A stretch of 40,697 nucleotides of DNA from Pseudomonadota bacterium (GTDB lineage Bacteria > Pseudomonadota > Alphaproteobacteria > Rhodobacterales > Rhodobacteraceae). Where the stretch lies: assembly GCA_963205075.1 (NCBI GenBank), contig CAUJIU010000044.1, positions 1 to 40,697 of the forward strand, read 5' to 3'. Shown here in pieces: positions 7,008 to 15,736 of this stretch; the stretch's first letter is position 1, and the number at the start of each line of letters is the position of its first letter. Below the pieces are notes generated by a model. It searched no databases. It worked only from the letters and a program-made list of their open reading frames with translations, and was not told the origin of the DNA. The position numbers were made by a program, and so were the translations under genes.

Positions 7008-8591
7008 ATGGGCGGGGACATCTTCATCGGCGGCGGCGGCGAGAACTATGCCGAGCCACAGACCTTGCTCCTGAGCCATTCCAACCGGCACGGGCTGATT
7101 GCCGGGGCCACCGGCACCGGCAAGACCGTGACCTTGCAGATCATGGCCGAAGGCTTTTCGGCCGCCGGGGTTCCGGTGTTCATGGCCGATGTGAAGGGCG
7201 ATCTGTCGGGGCTGGCGGTCGCGGGCAGCCCGGAGTTCAAGCTGCACGAGCCGTTCATGACCCGCGCCCGCACCATCGGGCTCGATCTGGTCTACCAGGC
7301 CTTCCCGGTGACCTTCTGGGACCTGTTCGGCCAGCAGGGCCACCCGATCCGCACGACTGTCTCCGAGATGGGGCCGCTGCTGCTGTCGCGGCTGCTGGAT
7401 CTGTCGGATGTGCAGGAAGGGGTGCTCAACGTCGCCTTCCGCGTGGCCGACGAGGAGGGGCTGCCGCTGCTGGACCTGCAGGACCTGCAGGCGCTGCTGG
7501 TCTGGGTGGGCCAGAACGCCGACAGCCTGTCGCTGCGCTATGGCAATGTCGCCACCGCTTCGGTGGGCGCGATCCAGCGGCAGTTGCTGGTGCTGGAAAA
7601 CCAGGGCGGCACCGCGCTGTTCGGCGAGCCGGCGCTGTCGCTGCAGGACCTGATGGCGCTCGAGCCCGACGGGCGCGGCCGGGTCAACATCCTTGCCGCC
7701 GATCAGCTGATGGCCTCGCCCCGGCTCTACGCGACCTTCCTGCTCTGGCTGTTGTCGGAGCTGTTCGAGGAACTGCCCGAGGTCGGCAACCCCGACAAGC
7801 CCAAGCTGGTATTCTTCTTCGACGAGGCGCATCTGCTGTTCAACGATGCGCCCAAGGCGCTGGTGGCCAAGGTCGAGCAGGTGGCCCGCCTGATCCGCTC
7901 CAAGGGGGTGGGGGTGTTCTTCGTCACCCAGAACCCCGCCGACGTGCCCGAAACCGTGCTGGGACAGCTGGGCAACCGGGTCCAGCACGCGCTGCGCGCC
8001 TTCACCGCCAAGGACCGCAAGGATCTCAGGCAGGCCGCCGAGACCTATCGCGACAATCCGCGTTTCGACACCGCCGACGCCATCCGCGAGGTCGGCACCG
8101 GCGAGGCCGTCACCTCGATGCTGGACCGCAAGGGCGTGCCGCAGATGGTCGAGCGCACGCTGATCCGCCCGCCATCCTCGCAACTCGGCCCGATTTCGCC
8201 GCAGGCGCGGGCGGCGATCATGGCCGCCTCGCTGATGGCCGGCAAATACGACACACGGCTCGACCGCGATTCGGCCTTCGAGATGCTGGCCCGCCGCGCC
8301 GAAGCCGCCGCCAGAGAGGTCGAGGCCGCCGAGGCGCGCGCCGGCCAGGAGGAGCAAGCCCGCGAGCGCGAGTTCCAGAATGCCCGGCGCTGGGATGGCG
8401 GCCAGTCATCAGGCGGGTCATCAGGCGGGTCATCAGGCCGGACTTCGGGCCGGTCAACCGGCGGCCGGAACCGGAGCGCGGCCGAAGGATTTGGCGACGC
8501 AATCGCCTCGGTGGTGGTCAAGGAACTCAAGGGCACGACCGGGCGCCGCATCGTGCGCGGCATCCTGGGCGGGCTGTTCAAGAGCCGCTAA
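7008..8591 (+). CDS. HerA-like ATPase (DUF853 / YjgR family)
   Basis: A 527-residue P-loop ATPase of the HerA/FtsK superfamily, DUF853 (YjgR) type. Walker A is GATGTGKT at 33-40; Walker B ends in FFFDEAH with D272 and E273; a later VFFVTQNP motif carries the sensor-like residues. Relatives are hexameric DNA-translocase-like proteins, but the role of YjgR is not settled. The start MGGDIFIGGG at 7008 has AGGGAG at 6996-7001, 6 nt upstream; an upstream GTG/TTG-type extension to 6918 lacks family sequence. The C-terminus has a Ser/Gly/Arg low-complexity linker made by 12-bp repeats. The gene overlaps the convergent CorC gene by 4 bp. Confidence 0.88.
   Translation: MGGDIFIGGGGENYAEPQTLLLSHSNRHGLIAGATGTGKTVTLQIMAEGFSAAGVPVFMADVKGDLSGLAVAGSPEFKLHEPFMTRARTIGLDLVYQAFPVTFWDLFGQQGHPIRTTVSEMGPLLLSRLLDLSDVQEGVLNVAFRVADEEGLPLLDLQDLQALLVWVGQNADSLSLRYGNVATASVGAIQRQLLVLENQGGTALFGEPALSLQDLMALEPDGRGRVNILAADQLMASPRLYATFLLWLLSELFEELPEVGNPDKPKLVFFFDEAHLLFNDAPKALVAKVEQVARLIRSKGVGVFFVTQNPADVPETVLGQLGNRVQHALRAFTAKDRKDLRQAAETYRDNPRFDTADAIREVGTGEAVTSMLDRKGVPQMVERTLIRPPSSQLGPISPQARAAIMAASLMAGKYDTRLDRDSAFEMLARRAEAAAREVEAAEARAGQEEQAREREFQNARRWDGGQSSGGSSGGSSGRTSGRSTGGRNRSAAEGFGDAIASVVVKELKGTTGRRIVRGILGGLFKSR
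8406..8441. repeat. Three tandem 12-bp repeats in the HerA-like gene
   Basis: Units of TCATCAGGCGGG at 8406-8417 and 8418-8429 and a one-base variant at 8430-8441 encode SSGG repeats in the linker before the C-terminal helix. In-frame, so copy-number change would only alter linker length. Confidence 0.85.
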
Positions 8592-9889
8592 AGCCTGCGG
8601 ATCTTGAGCGCGGCGATGCGGTTTTCTTCCTTTTCCAGCACTTCGAAGCGGAAGCCGTGGAAGCTGAACACCTGCCCCTCGGTCGGGATCGACTGCGCCT
8701 CGTGGATCACCAGCCCGGCGACGGTATTGGCCTCGTCATCGGGCAGGTTCCAGTCATGCGCCCGGTTGAGGTCGCGGATGGTCATGGCCCCGTCCACCAC
8801 ATAGGCGCCGTCCTCGGTCATCAGGATCGGCTGGTCTTCGGGCCGGTCGAACTCGTCGGCGATCTCGCCGACGATCTCCTCGAGGATGTCCTCGAGCGTG
8901 ATCAGCCCCTGAAGGGTGCCGTATTCATCGACCACCAGCGCGAAATGGGTCTTGCGGTGCAGGAACCGGCGCATCTGGTCATCGAGCGTGGTGGTCTCGG
9001 GCACGAAATAGGGCGTCATCGCCACGTCGAGCACGTTGAACCCGGCCAGTTCGTCCGGCTCGATCCTGCCGTCGCCCAGCATGCGGTGCATGGCGCGCAG
9101 CAGGTCCTTGGCATGCAGGATGCCGACGACATTCTCCGGCTCGCCCTTGAACAGCGGCAGGCGGCTGTGGGAACTGTCGAGCACCTGGCGCAGGATATCG
9201 GCGATCGGCAGGTTGGCGTCGATCATCTCGATGCCCGAGCGGTGCAGCATGATCTCTTCCACCGTCAGCTGGCTCAGGTCGAGCGCGCCGAGGATGCGGT
9301 CGCGGTCTTCCTTTTCGACCACGCCTTCGGAATGGCCCAGTTGCAGGGCGCCGGCAATCTCTTCGCGCACCGCCAGGATGTTGCTGTCAGGATCGGTGCG
9401 CACCCCACACAGCCACAACACGCCGCGCACCAGCACGCGCACAGCGGCCACCACCGGCGAGAACAGCAAGATCACCACCTGGATCGGGCGCGCCACCCGG
9501 GCGGCCACGCTTTCGGGATTGGTGATGGCGAAGGTCTTGGGCAGCACCTCGGCAAAGATCAGCACCAGGAGCGTCATCACCAGCGTGGCCACGGCGACGC
9601 CGTTCTGGCCGAAGATCCTGGTCAGCAGCGCGGTTGCCAGCGCGGTGGCCAGGATGTTGACGACGTTGTTGCCCAGCAGGATCGACCCGATCAGCCGCTC
9701 GTTATCCTCGGTGACCTTGAGCGCGCGGCCCGCGCCGTTCGACCCGCGATCGGCGGCCGAGCGCAGCTTGCCGCGCGAGGCGGCGGTCAGGGCGGTCTCG
9801 GAGCCGGAAAAGAACGCCGAGAGCACCAGAAGCACGAGGACGGCGCCGGAGGTGATCCAGAAGGCGGCGTCGAGCAATGGGGTATCCAT
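8588..9889 (-). CDS. CNNM/CorC-family membrane protein (DUF21, CBS pair, CorC_HlyC)
   Basis: A 433-residue member of the HlyC/CorC (YfjD/CNNM) family, inner-membrane proteins linked to magnesium and cobalt transport. Order: a DUF21 transmembrane domain (about 10-185) with SAFFSGSETAL near 24-34 and the EVLPKTFA motif, a CBS-domain pair (about 200-330) and a C-terminal CorC_HlyC domain (about 345-433). The full length and all parts are present. It is 51 bp downstream of xerD on the same strand and likely cotranscribed. Its stop overlaps the end of the convergent HerA-like gene. Transport itself is inferred from CNNM homologues; older 'hemolysin' names are not supported. Confidence 0.9.
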   Translation of the reverse strand: MDTPLLDAAFWITSGAVLVLLVLSAFFSGSETALTAASRGKLRSAADRGSNGAGRALKVTEDNERLIGSILLGNNVVNILATALATALLTRIFGQNGVAVATLVMTLLVLIFAEVLPKTFAITNPESVAARVARPIQVVILLFSPVVAAVRVLVRGVLWLCGVRTDPDSNILAVREEIAGALQLGHSEGVVEKEDRDRILGALDLSQLTVEEIMLHRSGIEMIDANLPIADILRQVLDSSHSRLPLFKGEPENVVGILHAKDLLRAMHRMLGDGRIEPDELAGFNVLDVAMTPYFVPETTTLDDQMRRFLHRKTHFALVVDEYGTLQGLITLEDILEEIVGEIADEFDRPEDQPILMTEDGAYVVDGAMTIRDLNRAHDWNLPDDEANTVAGLVIHEAQSIPTEGQVFSFHGFRFEVLEKEENRIAALKIRRL

Positions 9890-9940
9890 TTCAGTCTTTC
9901 ACAGTGAACTGGCCCTATATCACGCTCATATGGGGCTGCA

Positions 9941-10882
9941 TCAAGGCTTGGTCGTGGTTTTTGCCAGCGGGTGATGTTCCAGAACCAGACGGCGCAGATG
10001 TTCGTCGAGCACGTGGGTATAGATCTCGGTCGAGGACAGGTCGGCATGGCCGAGCATGGTCTGGATGGTGCGCAGATCGGCGCCGCGCGCCAGCAGATGG
10101 GTGGCGAAGGCATGGCGCAGCGTGTGCGGGGTGACGCGGGCCGGGTCGATGCCGGCGGCAACGGCCAGGTCCTTGATCAGCGCGAAAAAGCGGTTGCGGC
10201 TCAGATGCCCGGCCTTGGCCGAACTGGGGAAAAGAAACTTCGAGGCCGGCCCGCCCTTGGCGCGCCGCGCGGCCTCGTCCCGGTCGCGCAGGGCCAGCCA
10301 CGCCACCAGCGCCGCCCGCGCGGGCGGCGACAGCGGCACCATCCGCTCCTTGCTGCCCTTGCCGGTGACCAGGATCATGCGCGGATCGCCCCGCGCCGCG
10401 CTGACCGGCAGCGAGACCAGCTCGCTCACCCGCATGCCGGTGGCGTAGAGCAGCTCCATCAGGCAGGTCTTGCGCGCCGCATCACGCGGGCTGTTGCGGG
10501 CGGCGTCCAGCAGGCCATCGACCTCCGCCTCGCTCAGCGTGCCGGGCAGGCGGCGCGGTCTGGACGGGCCCTTGATGCGCAGGCCGGGATTGTCACCTCG
10601 CCAGCCCTCGTCAAAGGCAAAGCGGTAAAGCTGCCGGATCGCCGACAGGCGCCGCGCGCGGGTGGCGGCCGACAGGCCCTGATCGGCGCAGGCAACCAGA
10701 TAGGCCTCGATGGCCGGCTGATCGGCCTGCCCCAGATGGCCGCCGCGCCGGTCGAGCCAATCGGCAAAATCCGCCAGATCGCGCCCATAGGCCAGTTGGG
10801 TATTGCGCGCCGCGTTCAGTTCGGCGGCCTGCGCTTCGAGAAAGGCGGCAATCCAGCGCGACATGGTCTCGGGCGCGCTCAT
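9941..10882 (-). CDS. xerD: Tyrosine recombinase XerD
   Basis: A 313-residue tyrosine recombinase that resolves chromosome dimers at dif together with XerC. It has the SAM-like N-terminal core-binding domain (about 7-95) and the catalytic domain with all residues: R151 (GMRVSEL), K175 (GKGSKER), H253 and R256 (HTLRHAFATH), H279 (LGHAD) and Y288 (IYTHV). Length and lack of any integrase context point to Xer, not a phage enzyme; XerD rather than XerC is chosen on sequence feel. The start at 10882 overlaps the stop of the upstream 518-residue gene in an ATGA arrangement, which implies coupled translation. Confidence 0.88.
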   Translation of the reverse strand: MSAPETMSRWIAAFLEAQAAELNAARNTQLAYGRDLADFADWLDRRGGHLGQADQPAIEAYLVACADQGLSAATRARRLSAIRQLYRFAFDEGWRGDNPGLRIKGPSRPRRLPGTLSEAEVDGLLDAARNSPRDAARKTCLMELLYATGMRVSELVSLPVSAARGDPRMILVTGKGSKERMVPLSPPARAALVAWLALRDRDEAARRAKGGPASKFLFPSSAKAGHLSRNRFFALIKDLAVAAGIDPARVTPHTLRHAFATHLLARGADLRTIQTMLGHADLSSTEIYTHVLDEHLRRLVLEHHPLAKTTTKP

Positions 10883-12435
10883 GTGGCGCGGTCAAGGATC
10901 AGATATTCCAGCGCCGCGCGGCGCGCTACGTCTTCCAGCCCCACGGCCCGGAAGGTGACCAGCGCCGCCCCGACCGAATGCGGATCGCCGCCGACCCCGG
11001 CCTGAAAGACCGCCACGGCCCGCAATATGGCCTCGCCCAGCCGCCCCTCGGCCAGCAGTTGCGCCAGGTCGGGCGGCACCTCGGTTGCGCCGGAAAAGGC
11101 ATCGACCACCGCGGCTTCGCGCAGGCCCTCGGGCGTGATCCCGGTCACGTCGCCGCGCGCCACCGCCTGCAGGAGGCGGTCCGCGCCGCTTTCCGGCGTG
11201 GCGGCATTGGCCACCGCCTCGTATTGCCCGGACAGGAGCCCGGCCAGATAGGACAGCCGCACGGCCTCGCCGGTCAGCGCATTGCCTTGCAGCAACGGCC
11301 CGTAGAGCCGCGCGAAGGGCACTTCGGTGCGCACGCTGCGCATGGCGCGCCAGGCATCGGGCAGGGTGGCCGAGATCTGGTCCGCGTCACGCGCCCGCAG
11401 CGCGCGGTCAAACGCCTGGATCGCCGCCACCCGGTCCCAGACGCCGCCGGAGGCCGCCGGGGTATGGGCGGTGTAGCGGCTCAAAAGGATGTTTTCCGAG
11501 ATGGCGCTGTGGCGGGCCAGCCTTTCGGCGGCCTCGATCTGCGAGCGCCAGCTGATGTTGGAGCGCAGGTCGGCATGGGCGAAAGAGCGCGGCAGCGGCG
11601 CGGTCGGCAGGCTCTCGCCGATGGCCTCGCGCATGCGGAAGATCAGCGGCGAGATCGGGTCGGGCAGGGGCGGCAGCGGCTCGCCCTCAAAGAGATCGGG
11701 GTCCAGAAAGCGCGCCATCAGCGCCTCGCCCTCGGGCGGGATGTCGCCCAGCGCGCTGGCGGTGTTGAGCGTCAGCGCCGCGGCCGCCCAGTCGCCGTTG
11801 CGAGCCAGGCAGAAGATGCGCGCAGGCAGGGTCGGCTCGACCTCGGGCTTGCGCCGCAGGGTCTGGCAGGCGGCATCCTCGGTGCCGGTCAGCAGGGCGG
11901 TATCGAACCAGCGGCGGAACAGTTCGGGGGTATCGGGGCCCGCGGCCTCCAGCAGCGCCTGCGCCGCTTCAAGCGCGCCAAGGTCCAGCAGCTTGTCGAC
12001 CCGGGCCAGAAACAGCGCGCCGTCCGGGCCGGAGCCGATGGCCGGATCGGCCTCGGCTAGCATCAGCGTCACCACCAGATCCTCGACCGCCGGCACCGTC
12101 TCGATCCGCTCCTGCCGGATCAGGTCGACCAGCACCGTCACATCGGAGGCCGACCAGAGGCTGGCGGGCAGCCCGGTGGTCTGGCTCGACAGGATGCCGG
12201 TGCTGTCGATGGTCGTGCGGTCCAGCGGCGTGATCACCACCGGCGGCAAAGTCACCCCGCGCACCGTCAGATTGGTGGCGCTGGGGTCGAACAGCGGCGC
12301 CTCGACGCTGCGCGACAGCCAGTCGATGGCCGAAAGCGGCGCCTCCTGCTGCGCCAGCGCGGGCGCGCCCGCGCCAAGCGCCAGCGCCGCGGCCAGCCAT
12401 CGCGCAGCAGTGCCGTCAGGCAGGCGCCACCCCAT
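10879..12435 (-). CDS. Conserved exported protein of unknown function
   Basis: A 518-residue protein I do not recognise as a named family. It begins with a signal peptide (hydrophobic 12-24, cut near ALAQ at 26-29). The mature part is alpha-helical and alanine/leucine-rich, with repeating helix-pair texture like a solenoid or TPR-type scaffold, and no evident catalytic motif. It follows a 50-residue membrane protein after one base (TGA-G-ATG) and overlaps xerD by four bases, so all three are translationally linked. I recall similar long hypothetical proteins next to xerD/aroK in Rhodobacterales, but this was not searched. A periplasmic role is inferred only from the signal. Confidence 0.8.
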   Translation of the reverse strand: MGWRLPDGTAARWLAAALALGAGAPALAQQEAPLSAIDWLSRSVEAPLFDPSATNLTVRGVTLPPVVITPLDRTTIDSTGILSSQTTGLPASLWSASDVTVLVDLIRQERIETVPAVEDLVVTLMLAEADPAIGSGPDGALFLARVDKLLDLGALEAAQALLEAAGPDTPELFRRWFDTALLTGTEDAACQTLRRKPEVEPTLPARIFCLARNGDWAAAALTLNTASALGDIPPEGEALMARFLDPDLFEGEPLPPLPDPISPLIFRMREAIGESLPTAPLPRSFAHADLRSNISWRSQIEAAERLARHSAISENILLSRYTAHTPAASGGVWDRVAAIQAFDRALRARDADQISATLPDAWRAMRSVRTEVPFARLYGPLLQGNALTGEAVRLSYLAGLLSGQYEAVANAATPESGADRLLQAVARGDVTGITPEGLREAAVVDAFSGATEVPPDLAQLLAEGRLGEAILRAVAVFQAGVGGDPHSVGAALVTFRAVGLEDVARRAALEYLILDRAT

Positions 12436-12436
12436 C

Positions 12437-12589
12437 TCAGTTGAACTCGAGCGTGACGGGCTGGGTGATCTCGGTCTGCGGCGGCGCGAACTCGCCCGGC
12501 ATCAGCACCGGGCCCAGAAGGGCGAAGGCCACGAATCCCAACCCGGCAAGAACCGCCAGCACCAGCAGCCATTTCAACAGTCGCAACAT
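12437..12589 (-). CDS. Small single-pass membrane protein (50 aa)
   Basis: A 50-residue protein with one hydrophobic helix (about 5-27, rich in L, A, V) and a short polar tail ending in VTLEFN. Upstream is a strong AGGAGG, 11 nt from the ATG at 12589 and 8 nt from an in-frame GTG at 12592, which could be the true start. It opens the operon with the 518-residue exported protein and xerD, with one base to the next gene. Topology suggests a tail facing the periplasm, matching the exported partner. No family was recognised. Confidence 0.72.
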   Translation of the reverse strand: MLRLLKWLLVLAVLAGLGFVAFALLGPVLMPGEFAPPQTEITQPVTLEFN

Positions 12590-12735
12590 CACGTCCCGCA
12601 CCTCCTGCATATTGGTCGGGATGGCAGTCCCTTGCCTGTCGTCTTTATATATGGCCTTTTTTCCGAGATCACGCCATTGAGGACAAGTATTTCGTGTACC
12701 GGCGCCAGTTTGCCGGTCGGACTGAGACAGGAACG

Positions 12736-13320
12736 ATGCAACGGCGCGCGCCCAGAGACCACGAGCCGGCAAACCCGCCCCGCCACCTGATGCGATCGGT
12801 CGTTCTGGTGGGCATGATGGGCTCGGGCAAGACCGCCGTGGGCCGCGCGCTGGCCCAGCGGCTGGCAGTGCCCTTTCTCGACAGCGACGCCGAGATCGAG
12901 GAGGCGGCCAAGGCCACCATCGCCGAGATCTTCGCCCGCGACGGCGAGCCGTTCTTCCGCGCCCGCGAGGCCGAGGTCATCGCCCGCCTGCTGTCGGGGC
13001 CGCCATCGGTCCTGTCCACCGGGGGCGGCGCCTTTCTGGCCGAGCGCAACCGCGAGCTGATCGCGCGGCTGGGGGTCTCGGTCTGGCTCGACGCCGATCT
13101 TGACCTGTTGTGGGAGCGCGTGCGCCACAAGGGCACCCGCCCGCTCCTGCAGACCGCCAACCCGCGCCAGACCCTGGCCGAGATCTTTGCCGCGCGCACC
13201 CCGATCTACGCCCAGGCCGGCTTGCGGGTCGAGACCCGGGCCGGCTATTCGATCGAGGATACCGCGACCCGGGTGATCGACGCGCTCGCCACCCGCCCCG
13301 ACATCCTGGAGCCCGCATGA
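12736..13320 (+). CDS. aroK: Shikimate kinase
   Basis: A 194-residue shikimate kinase, which phosphorylates shikimate with ATP in aromatic amino acid synthesis. The P-loop GMMGSGKT is at 26-33, the DSD substrate/magnesium motif follows (FLDSDAEIE), and the STGGGAF motif binds shikimate. The first 18 residues are an extension before the usual start (MRSVVLVG). Start 12736 has AGGA just upstream; 12790 is the alternative. aroB follows with an ATGA overlap, the usual aroKB pair. It is divergent from the small membrane protein operon, across 146 bp containing an AT-rich TATATATGG stretch near 12645. Confidence 0.93.
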   Translation: MQRRAPRDHEPANPPRHLMRSVVLVGMMGSGKTAVGRALAQRLAVPFLDSDAEIEEAAKATIAEIFARDGEPFFRAREAEVIARLLSGPPSVLSTGGGAFLAERNRELIARLGVSVWLDADLDLLWERVRHKGTRPLLQTANPRQTLAEIFAARTPIYAQAGLRVETRAGYSIEDTATRVIDALATRPDILEPA

Positions 13321-14444
13321 CCGCCGCCCCGCATTCCCTCGTCCGCGTCGATCTGCCGGGCCGCGCCTATGACATCGAGATCGGCCCCGGCCTGCTCGGT
13401 CACGCCGGCGCCCGCATCGCGCCCCTGATGCGCAACCGCAGGGTGGCTGTGGTGACCGACAGCACGGTGGCCGCCCTGCATCTGGACCGGCTGCGCGCCG
13501 GGCTGGCCGCGGCCGGGCTTTCCATGGAGGCGCTGGAACTGCCGCCCGGCGAGGCGACCAAGGGCTGGCCGCAATTCTCGCGCACCGTCGAATGGCTGCT
13601 GGCCGAAAAGGTCGAGCGCAACGATGTGGTCATCGCCTTCGGCGGCGGGGTGATCGGCGATCTGGTGGGGTTCGCGGCTTCGGTGCTGCGGCGCGGAGTG
13701 CGCTTCGTGCAGATCCCGACCACGCTCCTGGCGCAGGTCGACAGCTCGGTCGGCGGCAAGACCGGCATCAACGCACCGCAGGGCAAGAACCTGATCGGCG
13801 CCTTCCACCAGCCAGCGCTGGTGCTGGCCGATACCGCGCTCCTCTCGACTCTGCCGCGCCGCGACCTGCTGGCGGGCTACGGCGAGGTGGTCAAATACGG
13901 GCTGCTGGGCGACGCGGACTTCTTCGACTGGCTCGAGGTCAACGGCCCGGCGCTGGCCGGGGGCGACCAGGCCGCGCTCATCCATGCCGTGACCCGCTCA
14001 TGCCAGATGAAGGCCGAGATCGTGATGCGCGACGAGACCGAACAGGGCGACCGCGCGCTCCTCAATCTCGGCCATACCTTCTGCCACGCGCTCGAGGCCG
14101 CGACCGGCTACAGCGACCGGCTGTTGCACGGCGAAGGCGTCGCCATCGGCTGCGCGCTGGCCTTCGAGACCTCCGCCCGCCTCGGCCTGAGCAGCCAGGA
14201 GGAGCCCGGCCGCGTGCGCGCCCATCTGCACGCCATGGGCATGCGCAAGGACCTGTCGGACATTCCGGGCGATCTGCCGGATGCCGGGGCGCTGCTGGCG
14301 CTGATGGCCCAGGACAAGAAGGTGCTGGATGGCAAGCTGCGCTTCGTGCTGGCGCGCGGCATCGGCGCGGCCTTCCTGACCTCGGAGGTGCCGCGCGCGG
14401 TGGTCATGGACGTGCTGACCCAGGCGCTGGCGCGCCGGTCCTGA
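13317..14444 (+). CDS. aroB: 3-dehydroquinate synthase
   Basis: A 375-residue 3-dehydroquinate synthase, converting DAHP to 3-dehydroquinate with NAD and a divalent metal. The nucleotide-binding motif FGGGVIGDLVGF is at 108-119, the phosphate/substrate loop DSSVGGKTGIN at 142-152, and likely metal ligands are E190 (GYGEVVKYG), H253 (LGHTFCHALE) and H271 (HGEG). It overlaps aroK by four bases, so the two are cotranslated. Length is normal. It is followed by two stem-loops before the convergent ssb gene. Confidence 0.96.
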   Translation: MTAAPHSLVRVDLPGRAYDIEIGPGLLGHAGARIAPLMRNRRVAVVTDSTVAALHLDRLRAGLAAAGLSMEALELPPGEATKGWPQFSRTVEWLLAEKVERNDVVIAFGGGVIGDLVGFAASVLRRGVRFVQIPTTLLAQVDSSVGGKTGINAPQGKNLIGAFHQPALVLADTALLSTLPRRDLLAGYGEVVKYGLLGDADFFDWLEVNGPALAGGDQAALIHAVTRSCQMKAEIVMRDETEQGDRALLNLGHTFCHALEAATGYSDRLLHGEGVAIGCALAFETSARLGLSSQEEPGRVRAHLHAMGMRKDLSDIPGDLPDAGALLALMAQDKKVLDGKLRFVLARGIGAAFLTSEVPRAVVMDVLTQALARRS

Positions 14445-14464
14445 CCTTCATTTTGGCACAAATA

Positions 14465-14503
14465 CCTCCGCCGGAGGCCGCGCGGCGCCAAAGGCGGCGC
14501 GCG
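14465..14503. terminator. Double stem-loop between convergent aroB and ssb
   Basis: First hairpin: CCTCCG (14465-14470) and CGGAGG (14472-14477). Second: 11-nt arms 14479-14489 and 14493-14503 with one mismatch and an AAA loop. The preceding TTTTGGCACAAATAC text resembles the element seen at 17865-17905. They fill an 82-bp gap between gene ends. Confidence 0.55.
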
Positions 14504-14526
14504 TCACCCCCGCAGCAAAGCGCCGC

Positions 14527-15006
14527 TCAGAACGGGATCTCGTCATCCATGTCCGAGCCGCGGCCGCCGCCGCCGCCTGAGCGGTCGTCAAACCCGCCGC
14601 CGGACCGGTCATCATAGCCACCGCCGCCGCCCTGGCCGCCACCGCCGCCCTCGCCGCGCCCGTCGAGCATGGTCAATGCACCGCTAAAGGGGCGCAGCAC
14701 CACTTCGGTGGAATAGCGGTCGGCGCCGGACTGGTCCTGCCACTTGCGGGTTTCCAGCTGGCCCTCGAGATAGACCTTGGAGCCCTTGCGCAGATACTGC
14801 TCGGCCACCTTGGCCAGCGGCTCCGAGAAAATCGCCACCGAATGCCATTCGGTGCGCTCCTTGCGCTCGCCCGTGGTGCGGTCCTTCCAGGTCTCGGAAG
14901 TGGCGACGCGCAGGTTGACCACCTTGCCGCCATTGGGGAAGTTGCGCACCTCGGGGTCGCGGCCCAAATTGCCGATCAGGATGACTTTGTTTACGGATCC
15001 GGCCAT
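14527..15006 (-). CDS. ssb: Single-stranded DNA-binding protein
   Basis: A 159-residue SSB. The OB-fold domain (about 3-112) begins [19 protein letters not shown], followed by a glycine-rich disordered linker (about 115-150) with repeated SGGGFDDR-type text, and the acidic C-terminal tip DDEIPF that binds replication and repair partners. Length is normal. The start has GGGAAGC 6 nt upstream. It is divergent from the lytic transglycosylase over 144 bp that include a GANTC site (15026-15030) and a TTAAC half-site near 15070. Confidence 0.97.
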   Translation of the reverse strand: MAGSVNKVILIGNLGRDPEVRNFPNGGKVVNLRVATSETWKDRTTGERKERTEWHSVAIFSEPLAKVAEQYLRKGSKVYLEGQLETRKWQDQSGADRYSTEVVLRPFSGALTMLDGRGEGGGGGQGGGGGYDDRSGGGFDDRSGGGGGRGSDMDDEIPF

Positions 15007-15150
15007 GTCAGTGCTTCCCTTTCGCGAATCTTGCGCCTGTCTCGGCGAAGACTACTTATGCGAAGCCATGGTTAACAGGCCCTAAACCCAAAAGGGGTGC
15101 CCATGGCCGCGAAAAGCGCTATTGAAGGCGACGAGACCGAGGTTGGGACG

Positions 15151-15732
15151 ATGAGGAACACGCCGATCGCCATTGCCATCGCGACCTTCGGGTTGCTCGG
15201 GCCCGCCGGGCCGGGACAGGCCGACTCGGTGTCGTCGATGAGCCGGTCGCAGATCTTCGCCTCGCAGCTTGCGGTGCTCGACGGGCGGGCGGCGCAGCAA
15301 TATTCGGATTCGGTGCGCCTGCAGCCCGACCGCGACCCTGGCGGCAACCTGCCCTATACCGGCAGCTACAACGGCCCCTATCTCGGCCTGGCGCGCGAGG
15401 CGGCGACCCGCCACGGGGTGCCCGGCGAATTGTTCCTGCGGCTGGTGCAGCAGGAAAGCGGCTGGAACCCGGCGGCGGTCTCGCCCAAGGGCGCGGTCGG
15501 GCTGGCGCAGCTGATGCCCGAAACGGCGGCCCGGCTCGGGGCCGATCCGACCGATCCGACCCAGAATCTCGATGCCGGCGCCCGCTACCTGCGCCAGCAA
15601 TACGAGGCCTTCGGCACCTGGCCGCTGGCGCTGGCCGCCTACAATGCCGGCCCGGAAGTCGTCCGCCAATATGGCGGTATCCCGCCCTATCCCGAAACCC
15701 AGAGCTACGTGACCGCGATCTGGGGCAGCTGA
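15151..15732 (+). CDS. Lytic transglycosylase, SLT family
   Basis: A 193-residue exported family-1-type lytic transglycosylase that cleaves peptidoglycan glycan strands, leaving 1,6-anhydro-MurNAc ends. It has a signal peptide (about 1-24, MRNTPIAIAIATF...), then the catalytic domain with E102 in VQQESGW, the GLAQLMP motif, and the conserved AAYNAGP near the end. The start at 15151 fits the signal peptide; the frame is open to 15097 but the added residues are hydrophilic. It ends 4 bp before the convergent ABC ATPase gene. The domain is short, so the enzyme may need a partner for localisation. Confidence 0.88.
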   Translation: MRNTPIAIAIATFGLLGPAGPGQADSVSSMSRSQIFASQLAVLDGRAAQQYSDSVRLQPDRDPGGNLPYTGSYNGPYLGLAREAATRHGVPGELFLRLVQQESGWNPAAVSPKGAVGLAQLMPETAARLGADPTDPTQNLDAGARYLRQQYEAFGTWPLALAAYNAGPEVVRQYGGIPPYPETQSYVTAIWGS

Positions 15733-15736
15733 GCCG

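Noticed and set aside
8406-8441. Repeats in the HerA-like gene as a CRISPR array
   Set aside because: Direct tandem 12-bp units without spacers, in frame in a coding region.
9941-10882. XerD as a phage or island integrase
   Set aside because: It is flanked by core genes, coupled to an unknown chromosomal gene, and no tRNA target or direct attachment repeats are seen.
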